From NCBI GenBank assembly GCA_900543275.1, contig UQQL01000040.1, positions 1 through 18,207 of the forward strand: a stretch of DNA of 18,207 nt. Direction: 5' to 3'. Below the pieces are notes generated by a model, which did not search any database, was not told the DNA's origin, and worked only from the letters and a program-made list of their open reading frames with translations. This document shows positions 8,486 to 14,632 of this stretch, piece after piece. The stretch comes from an uncultured Collinsella sp. (GTDB lineage: Bacteria > Actinomycetota > Coriobacteriia > Coriobacteriales > Coriobacteriaceae). The stretch's first letter is position 1, and every line of letters begins with the position of its first letter. Position numbers and translations under genes: made by a program.

Positions 8486-9517
8486 CTAAACACGCTCCGC
8501 GATCTCGTGGATCAGATAGTCGGTCTTTTCCCAGCCCAGGCACGGGTCGGTGATCGACTTGCCAAAGACGCCGCCGTCGACCGGCTGGTTGCCATCCTCC
8601 AGGTAGGACTCGATCATAAAGCCCTTGACCAGTTTGGAGATGGATTCGTTGCGGCGACAGCTGTCGAGCACTTCCTTGCAGATGCGATACTGCTCCAGCG
8701 GGCGCTTGCCCGAGTTGTCATGGTTGCAGTCGATAACCGCCGCCGGGTTGGCGTAGCCGGCGTGCTCGGTATAGCGCTCGGCAAGGCGCTCCAGGTGCTC
8801 GTAGTGGTAATTGGGGTAAGTGCGACCGTCGAGACCGATGTAGCCGCGCATGACGGCGTGCGCGAGCGGGTTGCCGTCGCACTCGACCTCCCAGTTGCGG
8901 AAGATAAAGCTCTGGTGCGCCTGGGCGGCGTAGATGGAGTTGAGCATGACGGTAGTGGAACCGGCTGTAGGATTTTTCATGCCCACCGGCACCGAAATGC
9001 CGCTCGACACCAGACGGTGCTCCTGGTTCTCGACCGAACGCGCACCCACGGCGACGTAGCTCAACAGGTCGACGAGGTACTGGTAGTTGGACGGGTAGAG
9101 CATCTCGTCGGCAGTGAAGAAGCCAGTCTCCTCGATGACGCGCAAGTGCATGTGGCGAATGGCCTTAACGCCTTCGAGCAGATCGTCGGGCGCCTCGGGA
9201 TCGGGGTTGTGCAGCAGGCCCTTGTAACCGGTGCCCTTGGTGCGCGGCTTGTTGGTGTAGACGCGCGGGATGATGATGAGCTTGTCCTTGACCTCCTCGG
9301 CGGTTTTGGCCAGGCGGTTCATGTACTCGAGGACCGAGTCCTCGCGGTCGGCAGAGCACGGTCCGATGATGAGCACCTTGCGCGCGTCCTCGCCGGTAAA
9401 GACCTTGGCGACCTCGGCGTCGAATGCCTGCTTCTTAGCAGTAAGCTCAGCGGACAGCGGCATTTCCTCGCGGATCTCCATGGGGATCGGCAGCCTGCGT
9501 TTAAATTCCATGGCCAT
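8486..9517 (-). CDS. aroF: 3-deoxy-7-phosphoheptulonate (DAHP) synthase, class I (343 aa)
   Basis: This cytoplasmic enzyme condenses phosphoenolpyruvate and erythrose 4-phosphate, the first step of the shikimate route to aromatic amino acids. The sequence matches the AroF/AroG/AroH class throughout. IGPCS (51-55) carries metal ligand Cys54. KPRTKGTGYKG lies at 90-100. DCNHDNSGKRP (263-273) carries His266. ES at 303-304 and DPCLGWE at 324-330 give the other ligands, Glu303 and Asp324. Start is taken at ATG 9515-9517 because AGGAGG (9524-9529) lies 6 bases upstream; an in-frame TTG at 9530-9532 overlaps that ribosome binding site and is rejected. The gene stands alone with its own promoter. Which aromatic amino acid inhibits it cannot be told by eye, so the symbol denotes the enzyme class only. 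Confidence 0.96.
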   Translation of the reverse strand: MAMEFKRRLPIPMEIREEMPLSAELTAKKQAFDAEVAKVFTGEDARKVLIIGPCSADREDSVLEYMNRLAKTAEEVKDKLIIIPRVYTNKPRTKGTGYKGLLHNPDPEAPDDLLEGVKAIRHMHLRVIEETGFFTADEMLYPSNYQYLVDLLSYVAVGARSVENQEHRLVSSGISVPVGMKNPTAGSTTVMLNSIYAAQAHQSFIFRNWEVECDGNPLAHAVMRGYIGLDGRTYPNYHYEHLERLAERYTEHAGYANPAAVIDCNHDNSGKRPLEQYRICKEVLDSCRRNESISKLVKGFMIESYLEDGNQPVDGGVFGKSITDPCLGWEKTDYLIHEIAERV

Positions 9518-9569
9518 GCGGGGCCTCCTCAATCAAAGAAGTCTAAGCTTGAATCGTCGAATGCTCGGC

Positions 9570-9598
9570 ATTATCCGCTGTCGCACGCTAAAGTGCAA
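9570..9598 (-). promoter_or_regulatory. Probable promoter of the DAHP synthase gene
   Basis: On the minus strand TTGCAC (9593-9598) and GATAAT (9570-9575) are separated by exactly 17 bases. The -10 matches the sigma-70 consensus at 5 of 6 positions and the -35 at 3. The leader would be about 45 bases. No attenuator or leader peptide is evident. Confidence 0.55.
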
Positions 9599-9644
9599 GC
9601 ACGACCAACCAAAAAGGGAATGGATAACGCGCGGGTCGCTTACC

Positions 9645-9712
9645 ACGAGAGTGGATAATCTCCCGTTTTTGGCCTAGGATCGCGCTGAAAGTGGGAGATT
9701 ATCCACTCTCGT
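9645..9712. repeat. Perfect 20-bp inverted repeat
   Basis: The left arm 9645-9664 (ACGAGAGTGGATAATCTCCC) and the right arm 9693-9712 are exact inverse copies around a 28-base loop. A partial copy of the arm (CTATCCACTCTCATT) lies at 8253-8267. The recurrence points to a dispersed palindromic repeat rather than a local operator. It sits between divergent genes and could also block transcription in either direction. Confidence 0.8.
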
Positions 9713-9857
9713 CGAGCAAGCGTCCGAAAATCCTCGCTCGTGGCCCCTTTTCCTCCGTCCCCGAGGGAACGGGACTCGTCTGCCGAATGATTGATGCGGC
9801 GACGGCGCGCCCATGTCACACTCAGAGGTGGCCTGACCCACCTTGGAAGGAGCCTCC

Positions 9858-10508
9858 ATGAGCCTTGACAACGTAACCCTGCGCGCCGCCACGCTCGACG
9901 ACCTGGCTGGCATCGCCGCCATCTACAACCAGCTGTGGTGCAACACGCTGCGCAACCGCGGTGACGTCGAAGCTGCCGATTTCTGCGCGCGCTTTAACAT
10001 CACCATGCAGCTACAGCGCTCACCTATCGCGCTTGTCGCCGAGGCCGAGGGCCGCATTATCGCCGCCTGCTGCATCGGCATCTTCGAGGACGGCAAGCCG
10101 CGTACCAATCCCACGTGGGTGCCCTGCTACGACGAGATGTTCGCCCAGGCAACCGAGATGGCAAAGACCGCCGACGCCAAGCTCGAGGGCTCGCTCTTTG
10201 GCGACAGCCGCGAGAAGGCCACGGCGGATCGCTTTGCCGCCACAGGCAACGAGTATGCCCAGGGCCAGCTCAACCTGATCATCATCGTGCCCGAGTGGCA
10301 GGGCAAGGGGCTCGGCCGCGCGCTTATCGACCTTGCGCGCGCCGAGCTCGCCAAGGCAGGCTGCACCAAGTTCTTCCTGATGAGCGACTGCAACTCCGAC
10401 TGGCAGTTCTACGAGCACCTCAACATGAAGCGCATCCTGGAGGATCACAGTCAAGACACCGGCGACGGTTTTATCGTCTACATGTACGGAGGCGACACGC
10501 AGGGCTAA
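9858..10508 (+). CDS. GNAT-family N-acetyltransferase (216 aa)
   Basis: A predicted acetyl-CoA-dependent acyltransferase. The acetyl-CoA binding motif is plain at 139-160: NLIIIVPEWQGKGLGRALID with QGKGLG at 148-153, following the beta strand LNLIIIV. The N-terminus VTLRAATLDDLAGIAAIYN and the C-terminal FYEHLNMKR are also typical of the fold. The stretch between (about 72-138) is longer than in minimal GNAT proteins. Start is ATG 9858-9860, 5 bases after GGAAGGAG (9845-9852); an in-frame TTG at 9843 lies before that ribosome binding site and is not used. The acceptor substrate cannot be inferred. It appears to be a single-gene unit followed by palindromic repeats. Confidence 0.9.
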   Translation: MSLDNVTLRAATLDDLAGIAAIYNQLWCNTLRNRGDVEAADFCARFNITMQLQRSPIALVAEAEGRIIAACCIGIFEDGKPRTNPTWVPCYDEMFAQATEMAKTADAKLEGSLFGDSREKATADRFAATGNEYAQGQLNLIIIVPEWQGKGLGRALIDLARAELAKAGCTKFFLMSDCNSDWQFYEHLNMKRILEDHSQDTGDGFIVYMYGGDTQG

Positions 10509-10530
10509 CCCGCTAAGCAAGTACCAAAAC

Positions 10531-10562
10531 CACCACAAAAGGCGCCCATCCCCCTTGTGGTG
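10531..10562. repeat. Palindrome after the acetyltransferase gene
   Basis: CACCACAA (10531-10538) and TTGTGGTG (10555-10562) form a perfect 8-bp inverted repeat, 22 bases after the acetyltransferase stop. The inner part CATCCCCC resembles the GTCCCC palindromes. No T-run follows on the plus strand, so a terminator role is uncertain. Confidence 0.55.
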
Positions 10563-10590
10563 ACAGGTTGTATCTGGGCGAACGTTAAGA

Positions 10591-10623
10591 CCACCGCGGG
10601 GGAGCTGCTTTCCCTCGCGGCGG
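10591..10623. repeat. GC-rich palindrome
   Basis: CCACCGCG (10591-10598) pairs with CGCGGCGG (10616-10623) with one mismatch, and further G/C pairs inside. It is preceded by the CAGGTTGTATCTGGGCGAAC segment that also precedes the palindrome at 11121. Confidence 0.5.
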
Positions 10624-10642
10624 TTTACTAACCGTGAAAACC

Positions 10643-10761
10643 AAGTGAGTAGGCTTTTGGCGGGATCCCGAGCACACCCCAAAACGCCGCAGCTCTGGCC
10701 TGCGGTTTTATCGAGCGTTTGTCGCGATGTGCTCGGCAGATCCCAAAAAGTCTACTCACTT
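10643..10761. repeat. Dispersed inverted-repeat element, copy B
   Basis: Two arms of about 34 bases (10643-10676 and 10728-10761) are inverted copies beginning AAGTGAGTAGGCTTTT and ending near GAGCACA, with a few mismatches and small gaps. Between them a central hairpin (CCGCAG 10687-10692 with CTGCGG 10700-10705) is flanked by AAAAC and TTTT. The arm core is shared with the element at 2862-2967. Confidence 0.7.
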
Positions 10762-10790
10762 GCATCCGAGACGCACCAGGCAGGCAAAAA

Positions 10791-10827
10791 ACCGCCGCGA
10801 AAGGGGCCCGTCCCCCTTCGCGGCGGT
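10791..10827. repeat. Strong palindrome with GTCCCC
   Basis: ACCGCCGCGAA (10791-10801) and TTCGCGGCGGT (10817-10827) form a perfect 11-bp stem, with an inner GGGG/CCCC pairing and CCCGTCCCCC in the loop and 3' arm. It is preceded by AAAAA. Read on the minus strand it ends in GGTTTTTT and could terminate transcription in that direction. Confidence 0.65.
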
Positions 10828-10935
10828 TGTTCATCGCGGTTTTGCGACGGTTTTGCGGTGGTTTTGCCCGCCTGCTACTCGCTGTAGCGAGTGGCGATGG
10901 CAACTCGCACCATGCCGGCGCTCATGAGGTACGTT

Positions 10936-11026
10936 GCCATAGGCTGTAGTAGCGCATGTCATAATCCTACAGCAGCATTCGCCATAATCTGACAGTAGAG
11001 TTTTCCACAATCTATAAGTAGCCCAG
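10936..11026. repeat. Four tandem 22-23-bp repeats
   Basis: Units begin at 10936, 10958, 10981 and 11004. The shared core is CCATAATC..ACAG.AG; units 2 and 3 are closest and units 1 and 4 are degenerate. The spacing is 22, 23 and 23 bases, about two turns of DNA. There are no unique spacers, so it is not a CRISPR array. It could be a row of protein-binding sites upstream of the small gene at 11244, or a minisatellite. Confidence 0.6.
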
Positions 11027-11120
11027 GTCGGGACCCTATTTAACAAACCAAATTCTCGCCCAACGCCATTTCCTCTCCTGGTGACCGGTTCATTTTGGCA
11101 GGTTTCATCTGGGCAAACGC

Positions 11121-11160
11121 CAAAACCACCACAAAGGTGCCTGTCCCCTTTGTGGTGGTT
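11121..11160. repeat. Perfect palindrome with GTCCCC loop, terminator-like
   Basis: AACCACCACAAAGG (11124-11137) pairs with CCTTTGTGGTGGTT (11147-11160) around a short loop containing TGCCTGTCC. With A's on the left and T's on the right it could act as a terminator in either direction. The CAGGTTTCATCTGGGC segment precedes it. Confidence 0.65.
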
Positions 11161-11189
11161 TGAAGCTCTCCTGGGCGGGATGCTAGACT
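11160..11189 (+). promoter_or_regulatory. Possible promoter of the 63-residue protein gene
   Basis: TTGAAG (11160-11165) and TAGACT (11184-11189) are 18 bases apart, each matching the sigma-70 consensus at 4 of 6 positions. The transcript would have a leader of about 48 bases ending in a strong ribosome binding site. Confidence 0.35.
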
Positions 11190-11243
11190 TGCGGCATATA
11201 CATTCGCGCCAAAGCACGGGTCGCATACAGGAAAGGAGATGCC

Positions 11244-11435
11244 ATGGCGCCTATCGCACCGCTCAAGATGCTCGTCGCTCCTGCCGCCAAGGCCATCGCC
11301 CACCTGAGCGACTCACTTACTTACGATGAGGTCCCCTGCATCGCCGAGGAGCGTTCGGACAGCTGCCCCTACCTGGGCCACGTCCCCTACTTTGCACCCA
11401 AGCTCGCATCTGATCCCGAGCAGCGTGAGCAGTAA
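11244..11435 (+). CDS. Small protein of unknown function (63 aa)
   Basis: I do not recognise this protein. It starts at ATG 11244-11246, 5 bases after GAAAGGAG (11231-11238), one of the best ribosome binding sites in the window. The codons end mostly in C or G like those of neighbouring genes, which supports real coding. The first 20 residues are Ala/Pro-rich and mildly hydrophobic (MAPIAPLKMLVAPAAKAIAH). The second half carries two cysteines (32 and 41) in PCIAEERSDSCPYLGHVPYF and a charged tail ending EQREQ. Two cysteines alone do not define a metal site. It runs convergently towards the permease gene, whose stop is 35 bases away. Function not assignable. Confidence 0.75.
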   Translation: MAPIAPLKMLVAPAAKAIAHLSDSLTYDEVPCIAEERSDSCPYLGHVPYFAPKLASDPEQREQ

Positions 11436-11470
11436 TCCAAGATGCATCTAGCACCGCACAACTCGCGGCG

Positions 11471-12880
11471 CTACTGTTTTGGCGCAAAGCGACCTGTCCC
11501 CCTTGCGCCAACGCCGGGATTGTCGATGCTGCGGCCGCGGCGCGATATGAGGCGCGAAACCTCGCCCAGCAACACGCCGATCACCACACCCATGAGGATC
11601 GGCAACTTTGACATCTCGGCGGGCGAGCTGTTAAGCGGCACGATTGTCGCAACAATCGAAAGCACGAGCTCTACCACCGGCACCGCAAGCGCTACCGCAA
11701 GCACCTTGCCCTCGAAGGGCGCGCGGAACACACGTGGGCGGTCGTCGTATTTACGCAGGCGCCAAAACGCCGGGAACATCGGGATATAGCTCATGAGCAG
11801 AAAGACGACGTTCATCGAGAAGAAGACCCAAAAGACGTCGGAACCTTCGCCCAGCGGAATCTGAAGTAGCAGCACCAAGCTGGCAAAACAACCGTTAATG
11901 AGTGCTGAGCCGTTGGGCATGCCGGTCTTCTTGAACACCAGCGCAAAGGGGCGCGGCATGTTGCCGTGGCGCGCGGCATAGCTCGCCACGTTGTTGACGC
12001 CAAAACTCCAGCAGATCATGTTGGCGAACAGCGTCACCAAAAAGGCCACGCCCACGACCATCGTCAGCGGGTGAGCGCGCCCCACCATGGCGGCAACCGC
12101 GTCCACAATGCCCGAATCGAGTGAAAGCTGCTCGGTGGGAACCGCGGCTCCAATACCGATGCCACAGATAATGTAGATCGCCGCGATGGCAACGCCACCG
12201 GCGATAACCGCCTTGGGGATATCGCGCGATGGGTTCTTCATCGTGCTGGCAAAGGTCGCGACCACCTCAAAGCCCATAAAGTTGAATAGGATGATTGAAA
12301 GATACGTCAGTGAGTTAGTGTCTCCCAGATCGGGGACAAAGGTCTTAAACGACATATCGTTGGCAAAGCCGTTATTGCAGGCAAACCAGATGCCGACGAT
12401 TCCCACCACGGCGGTAATGAGCACCTTGATGACGGCGCCGCCATCCATGACCCAATCGGCCTCGGCCACCGGCTGCATTGCCATGACCGTGACGCCCCAC
12501 ACAAAGGCAAGCTCGATGGCAATTCGGACCCCAAGCGAAAATTCGATGCCCCATACCGCATTGATGACACTGGGGAACATGCAGGCGATACTTGCCACCC
12601 ACAGTGGAAAGTTGACCCAATAGCACCAGGAGCAGCGGGCGCCCCAACGGTCGCCCAAGCCCAGGCGAACCCAATCGTACAGACCGCCCTCGGAATCGAA
12701 CGCCGTACCGAGCTCGGCCACCACCAGGCCATAGGGAAGCAAAAACGTAATGATGAGGAAGATCCACCAGAAGAACTGCACGTTACCCATGGCAGATGCC
12801 GGAGCGGCCGCCTCGATGGTAAAGACAACGCAGATAACCGAGAGGATGACCTCGAACAGGGAGAACTTTTTACCTGCCAC
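11471..12880 (-). CDS. APC-superfamily permease, AguD-like paralogue (469 aa)
   Basis: A cytoplasmic-membrane transporter with about 12 hydrophobic segments. It is clearly homologous along its length to the permease at 15000-16439. Shared stretches include EAAAP near residue 23, FFWWIFLI (35-42), LLPYG.VVAELGT (47-59), NFMGFEV and SYIPMFPAFW. That kinship and its place after aguA suggest exchange or uptake of agmatine, putrescine or a related amino acid or amine. The differences from AguD leave the substrate open. Start is GTG 12878-12880, 6 bases after GGGGGAG. It lies 546 bp downstream of aguA, so separate expression or attenuated read-through is likely. The last residues (about RGTGRFAPKQ) are encoded by a palindromic repeat (11479-11511), so the original C-terminus may have been replaced. 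Confidence 0.9.
   Translation of the reverse strand: MAGKKFSLFEVILSVICVVFTIEAAAPASAMGNVQFFWWIFLIITFLLPYGLVVAELGTAFDSEGGLYDWVRLGLGDRWGARCSWCYWVNFPLWVASIACMFPSVINAVWGIEFSLGVRIAIELAFVWGVTVMAMQPVAEADWVMDGGAVIKVLITAVVGIVGIWFACNNGFANDMSFKTFVPDLGDTNSLTYLSIILFNFMGFEVVATFASTMKNPSRDIPKAVIAGGVAIAAIYIICGIGIGAAVPTEQLSLDSGIVDAVAAMVGRAHPLTMVVGVAFLVTLFANMICWSFGVNNVASYAARHGNMPRPFALVFKKTGMPNGSALINGCFASLVLLLQIPLGEGSDVFWVFFSMNVVFLLMSYIPMFPAFWRLRKYDDRPRVFRAPFEGKVLAVALAVPVVELVLSIVATIVPLNSSPAEMSKLPILMGVVIGVLLGEVSRLISRRGRSIDNPGVGARGTGRFAPKQ
11479..11511. repeat. GTCCCC palindrome inside the 3' end of the permease gene
   Basis: TTGGCGCAA (11479-11487) and TTGCGCCAA (11503-11511) form a perfect 9-bp inverted repeat. 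The loop CGACCTGTCCCCC carries the same string as the intergenic palindromes. It lies within the last codons of the permease gene. Confidence 0.65.
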
Positions 12881-13052
12881 GACACGCTCCCCCTACAGCA
12901 AAAAGGATGGCATCTGTACCGAAGGCGCAGCCCAAGGTAGGGTTGCAGGCCGCGTCACCGGTGCAGGTGCCATCCCAAAGAGAAGAGAGGATGCAATTGT
13001 TGGACCAACGCTCGCGGAACAGGCGCGTGTAGATAACGATACGCTGGTACAT
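12870..13052 (-). CDS. Possible small Cys-containing leader ORF (60 aa)
   Basis: An open frame starts at ATG 13050-13052 with GGAG (13058-13061) 5 bases upstream. It runs to a TAA that overlaps the first codons of the permease gene in another frame. The product starts MYQRIVIYTRLFRERWSNN and has five cysteines spread over the second half, including DGTCTGDAACNPTLGC. The stop overlapping the permease start would suit translational coupling or a leader peptide. Against it, the same DNA forms a long stem (12905-12975), no similar protein is known to me, and the length could occur by chance. Confidence 0.3.
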   Translation of the reverse strand: MYQRIVIYTRLFRERWSNNCILSSLWDGTCTGDAACNPTLGCAFGTDAILFAVGGACRGR

Positions 13053-13426
13053 AGATACTCCGATCAAAACGGCCGCGATTGCGACCGGAATCTTTTGGCA
13101 ATTGAAGACGCGTCTGACCTGGGATATTCAAGCGAACAATTGGCCTAACCCGCAATAAATCCCAGATCAGACGCGTACTCAATCAAAGAGGCGGGCACTC
13201 CGAAGTGGAGGCAACGGAGTGCCCAAAGAAAAACCCAGCCGACCAAGACATCGAATAAACCGACCATCAATGCCCCGAGATGGTCACGGTGCGATTCATC
13301 GACTGTCCGATTGATCGGCTGGGTTTCCGAGGTGCGGCAGATTGCCCTGAAAGAGGAGGGCATAGACCTTAAGGGTCATGCCCGACGATTGAAGGGCAAG
13401 GTGCCGTGCCTCGGGAAGCCAGACAA
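12881..13426 (-). ncRNA. Structured spacer between aguA and the second permease gene
   Basis: This 546-base gap is packed with stems. Downstream of aguA on the minus strand come: (a) a long rod with three nested stems (13327-13339/13402-13414, 13342-13348/13393-13399, 13358-13368/13374-13383); (b) a second rod (13231-13242/13315-13326, inner 13262-13268/13279-13285) ending in a U-run; (c) a perfect 10-bp hairpin (13193-13202/13215-13224); (d) an 18-bp stem with one mismatch (13108-13125/13159-13176); and (e) a stem with 15 pairs (12905-12920/12960-12975) just before the permease ribosome binding site. This amount of pairing suggests a functional RNA or attenuator. No known class was recognised. 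Confidence 0.45.
13225..13326 (-). terminator. Terminator-like rod downstream of aguA
   Basis: AAACCCAGCCGA pairs perfectly with TCGGCTGGGTTT (13231-13242 with 13315-13326). On the minus strand the 3' arm runs into TTTTTCTTT. The large loop contains its own hairpin. It could end the aguBDA transcript or act as an attenuator before the second permease gene. Confidence 0.45.
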
Positions 13427-14632
13427 TTACGCGGACGGCTCCTGCTGCGTAATGCAGTGGATGTTGCCGCCGCCGAAGACGACCTGCTCGGACTGGACGC
13501 CGACGCACTTGTAGACGCCCTCGCCCCAGACCTCGTCATAGATCTTCTGGAGCGTGTCGACGGCCAGCTGGTCGTTCTCGTCGCCGTACTGCGGGACGAT
13601 GACGCCGTGGTTGGTGACCAGGTAGTTCATGTAGGACGCGATCAGCGGCTCGTCGGGGACGCGCGGCTCGGCGTTCTCGTCGGCGTCGATGGTGTCGCAG
13701 GAGGCCTGGTCCATGAACAGCGGGTTCACGGGCATGCAGAGCTTGTAGACCTTCATCTTGCGGCCCTTGGCGTCAACGGCGTTGGAGAGGGTCTCGTAGG
13801 CAGCGTGGCACTGCTCGTAGAACGGATACTCGGGATCGTCGGTCCAGATGCAGGCCATGACGCCCGGAGCGATGAACGTGGCAACGTCGTCGATATGACC
13901 GTTGGTCTCCTCGGGGTCGATGCCCTCCTTGACCCAGATGACCTTCTCGACACCCAGGTAATCCTTGAGGTGCTCGTCCATGTAGGCGCGAAGCTCCTCG
14001 CTCCAAGGCTCAAACTTCTTGTGGAACTTGGGCCAGATGGACTCGGGATCCTCTTCCTCCTCCAGAACCGCAGAGCAGGTGCGGCCCGGGGAAAGCAGGC
14101 ACTGGTCGGTCACGACAAGGGTGCCCTCGCCGTCGACGGTGATGGAGCCGCCCTCGAGGATCATGTCGTCGGGACGATAGCGACGGCAGCCGGAGAGCTC
14201 AGCCATCTTGAGGGCGATCTGCTCGTCCTTGTCCCACGGAAAGTACAGGCCGTCGACGAGGCCGCCGTAGGCGTTGAAGTGCCAGTGGTTGGCGCGCTTC
14301 TCGCCCTTGCCGTTGATGACGTAGGTGGCGGCGGTGTCGCGGAACCAGGCGTCGTCGGTGGTCATCTCGATAACGGTGACGTTCTCGTCGTTCTCGAAGA
14401 CGGCCTTGCAGTTGGCATAGTCGACCTGGTTGGCGCACATATAGACCGGGGTGAACTCGGAGATGGCGCGGGCGATGGCGGCATACTGCTTCTGAGCCGG
14501 CTTGGCGCCGTGGGCCCAGGTGTCGGTGCGGTGGGGCCAGCCCATCCACACGCGATCCTGCGGGGCGAACTCGGCGGGCATAAAGAAGCCGTCGGCCTTG
14601 GGGGTGGACTCGGACTCGGTGATCGTACGCAT
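13427..14632 (-). CDS. aguA: Agmatine deiminase (401 aa)
   Basis: This cytoplasmic enzyme hydrolyses agmatine to N-carbamoylputrescine and ammonia. The sequence follows the Enterococcus-type agmatine deiminase closely: STPKADGFFMPAEF (9-22), FNAYGGLVDGLYFPWD (119-134), ILEGGSI, DPEETNGHIDDVATFIAPG (239-257, His246 and Asp248), VPQYGDEND (346-354), and the catalytic cysteine Cys393 in GGGNIHCITQQEP. It is about 35 residues longer than that enzyme, mostly through an acidic insertion at about 187-220 (EEEEDPESIW...). The usual RDxGP motif after DDAW reads RDTAAT (98-103). Start is ATG 14630-14632, 7 bases or so after GGAGGAAA; an upstream extension of the frame through a hairpin is rejected. It is the third gene of the agu cluster on this strand. 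Confidence 0.95.
   Translation of the reverse strand: MRTITESESTPKADGFFMPAEFAPQDRVWMGWPHRTDTWAHGAKPAQKQYAAIARAISEFTPVYMCANQVDYANCKAVFENDENVTVIEMTTDDAWFRDTAATYVINGKGEKRANHWHFNAYGGLVDGLYFPWDKDEQIALKMAELSGCRRYRPDDMILEGGSITVDGEGTLVVTDQCLLSPGRTCSAVLEEEEDPESIWPKFHKKFEPWSEELRAYMDEHLKDYLGVEKVIWVKEGIDPEETNGHIDDVATFIAPGVMACIWTDDPEYPFYEQCHAAYETLSNAVDAKGRKMKVYKLCMPVNPLFMDQASCDTIDADENAEPRVPDEPLIASYMNYLVTNHGVIVPQYGDENDQLAVDTLQKIYDEVWGEGVYKCVGVQSEQVVFGGGNIHCITQQEPSA

Larger units (their letters stand above)
10509..11243. other. Repeat-rich gene-free region
   Basis: These 735 bases hold no convincing gene. They contain palindromes at 10531-10562, 10591-10623, 10791-10827 and 11121-11160, a long inverted repeat at 10643-10761, a short 12-base-period run of GGTTTTGC units at about 10835-10868, a perfect small palindrome (10877-10883 with 10886-10892), four tandem 22-23-bp units (10936-11026), and a probable promoter for the small gene that follows. 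A segment of the form CAGGTT..ATCTGGGC.AACG occurs twice (about 10563-10597 and 11099-11133), each time just before a palindrome. Confidence 0.7.

Noticed and set aside
9518..9532. TTG start for the DAHP synthase five codons upstream
   Set aside because: The TTG lies within the AGGAGG ribosome binding site that serves the ATG at 9515-9517.
10936..11026. CRISPR array
   Set aside because: The units are directly tandem with no unique spacers, are only partly conserved, and no cas gene is near.
10831..11226. 131-residue open frame on the minus strand in the repeat region
   Set aside because: It crosses the tandem repeats and a perfect palindrome, and its codon use does not match that of the genes.
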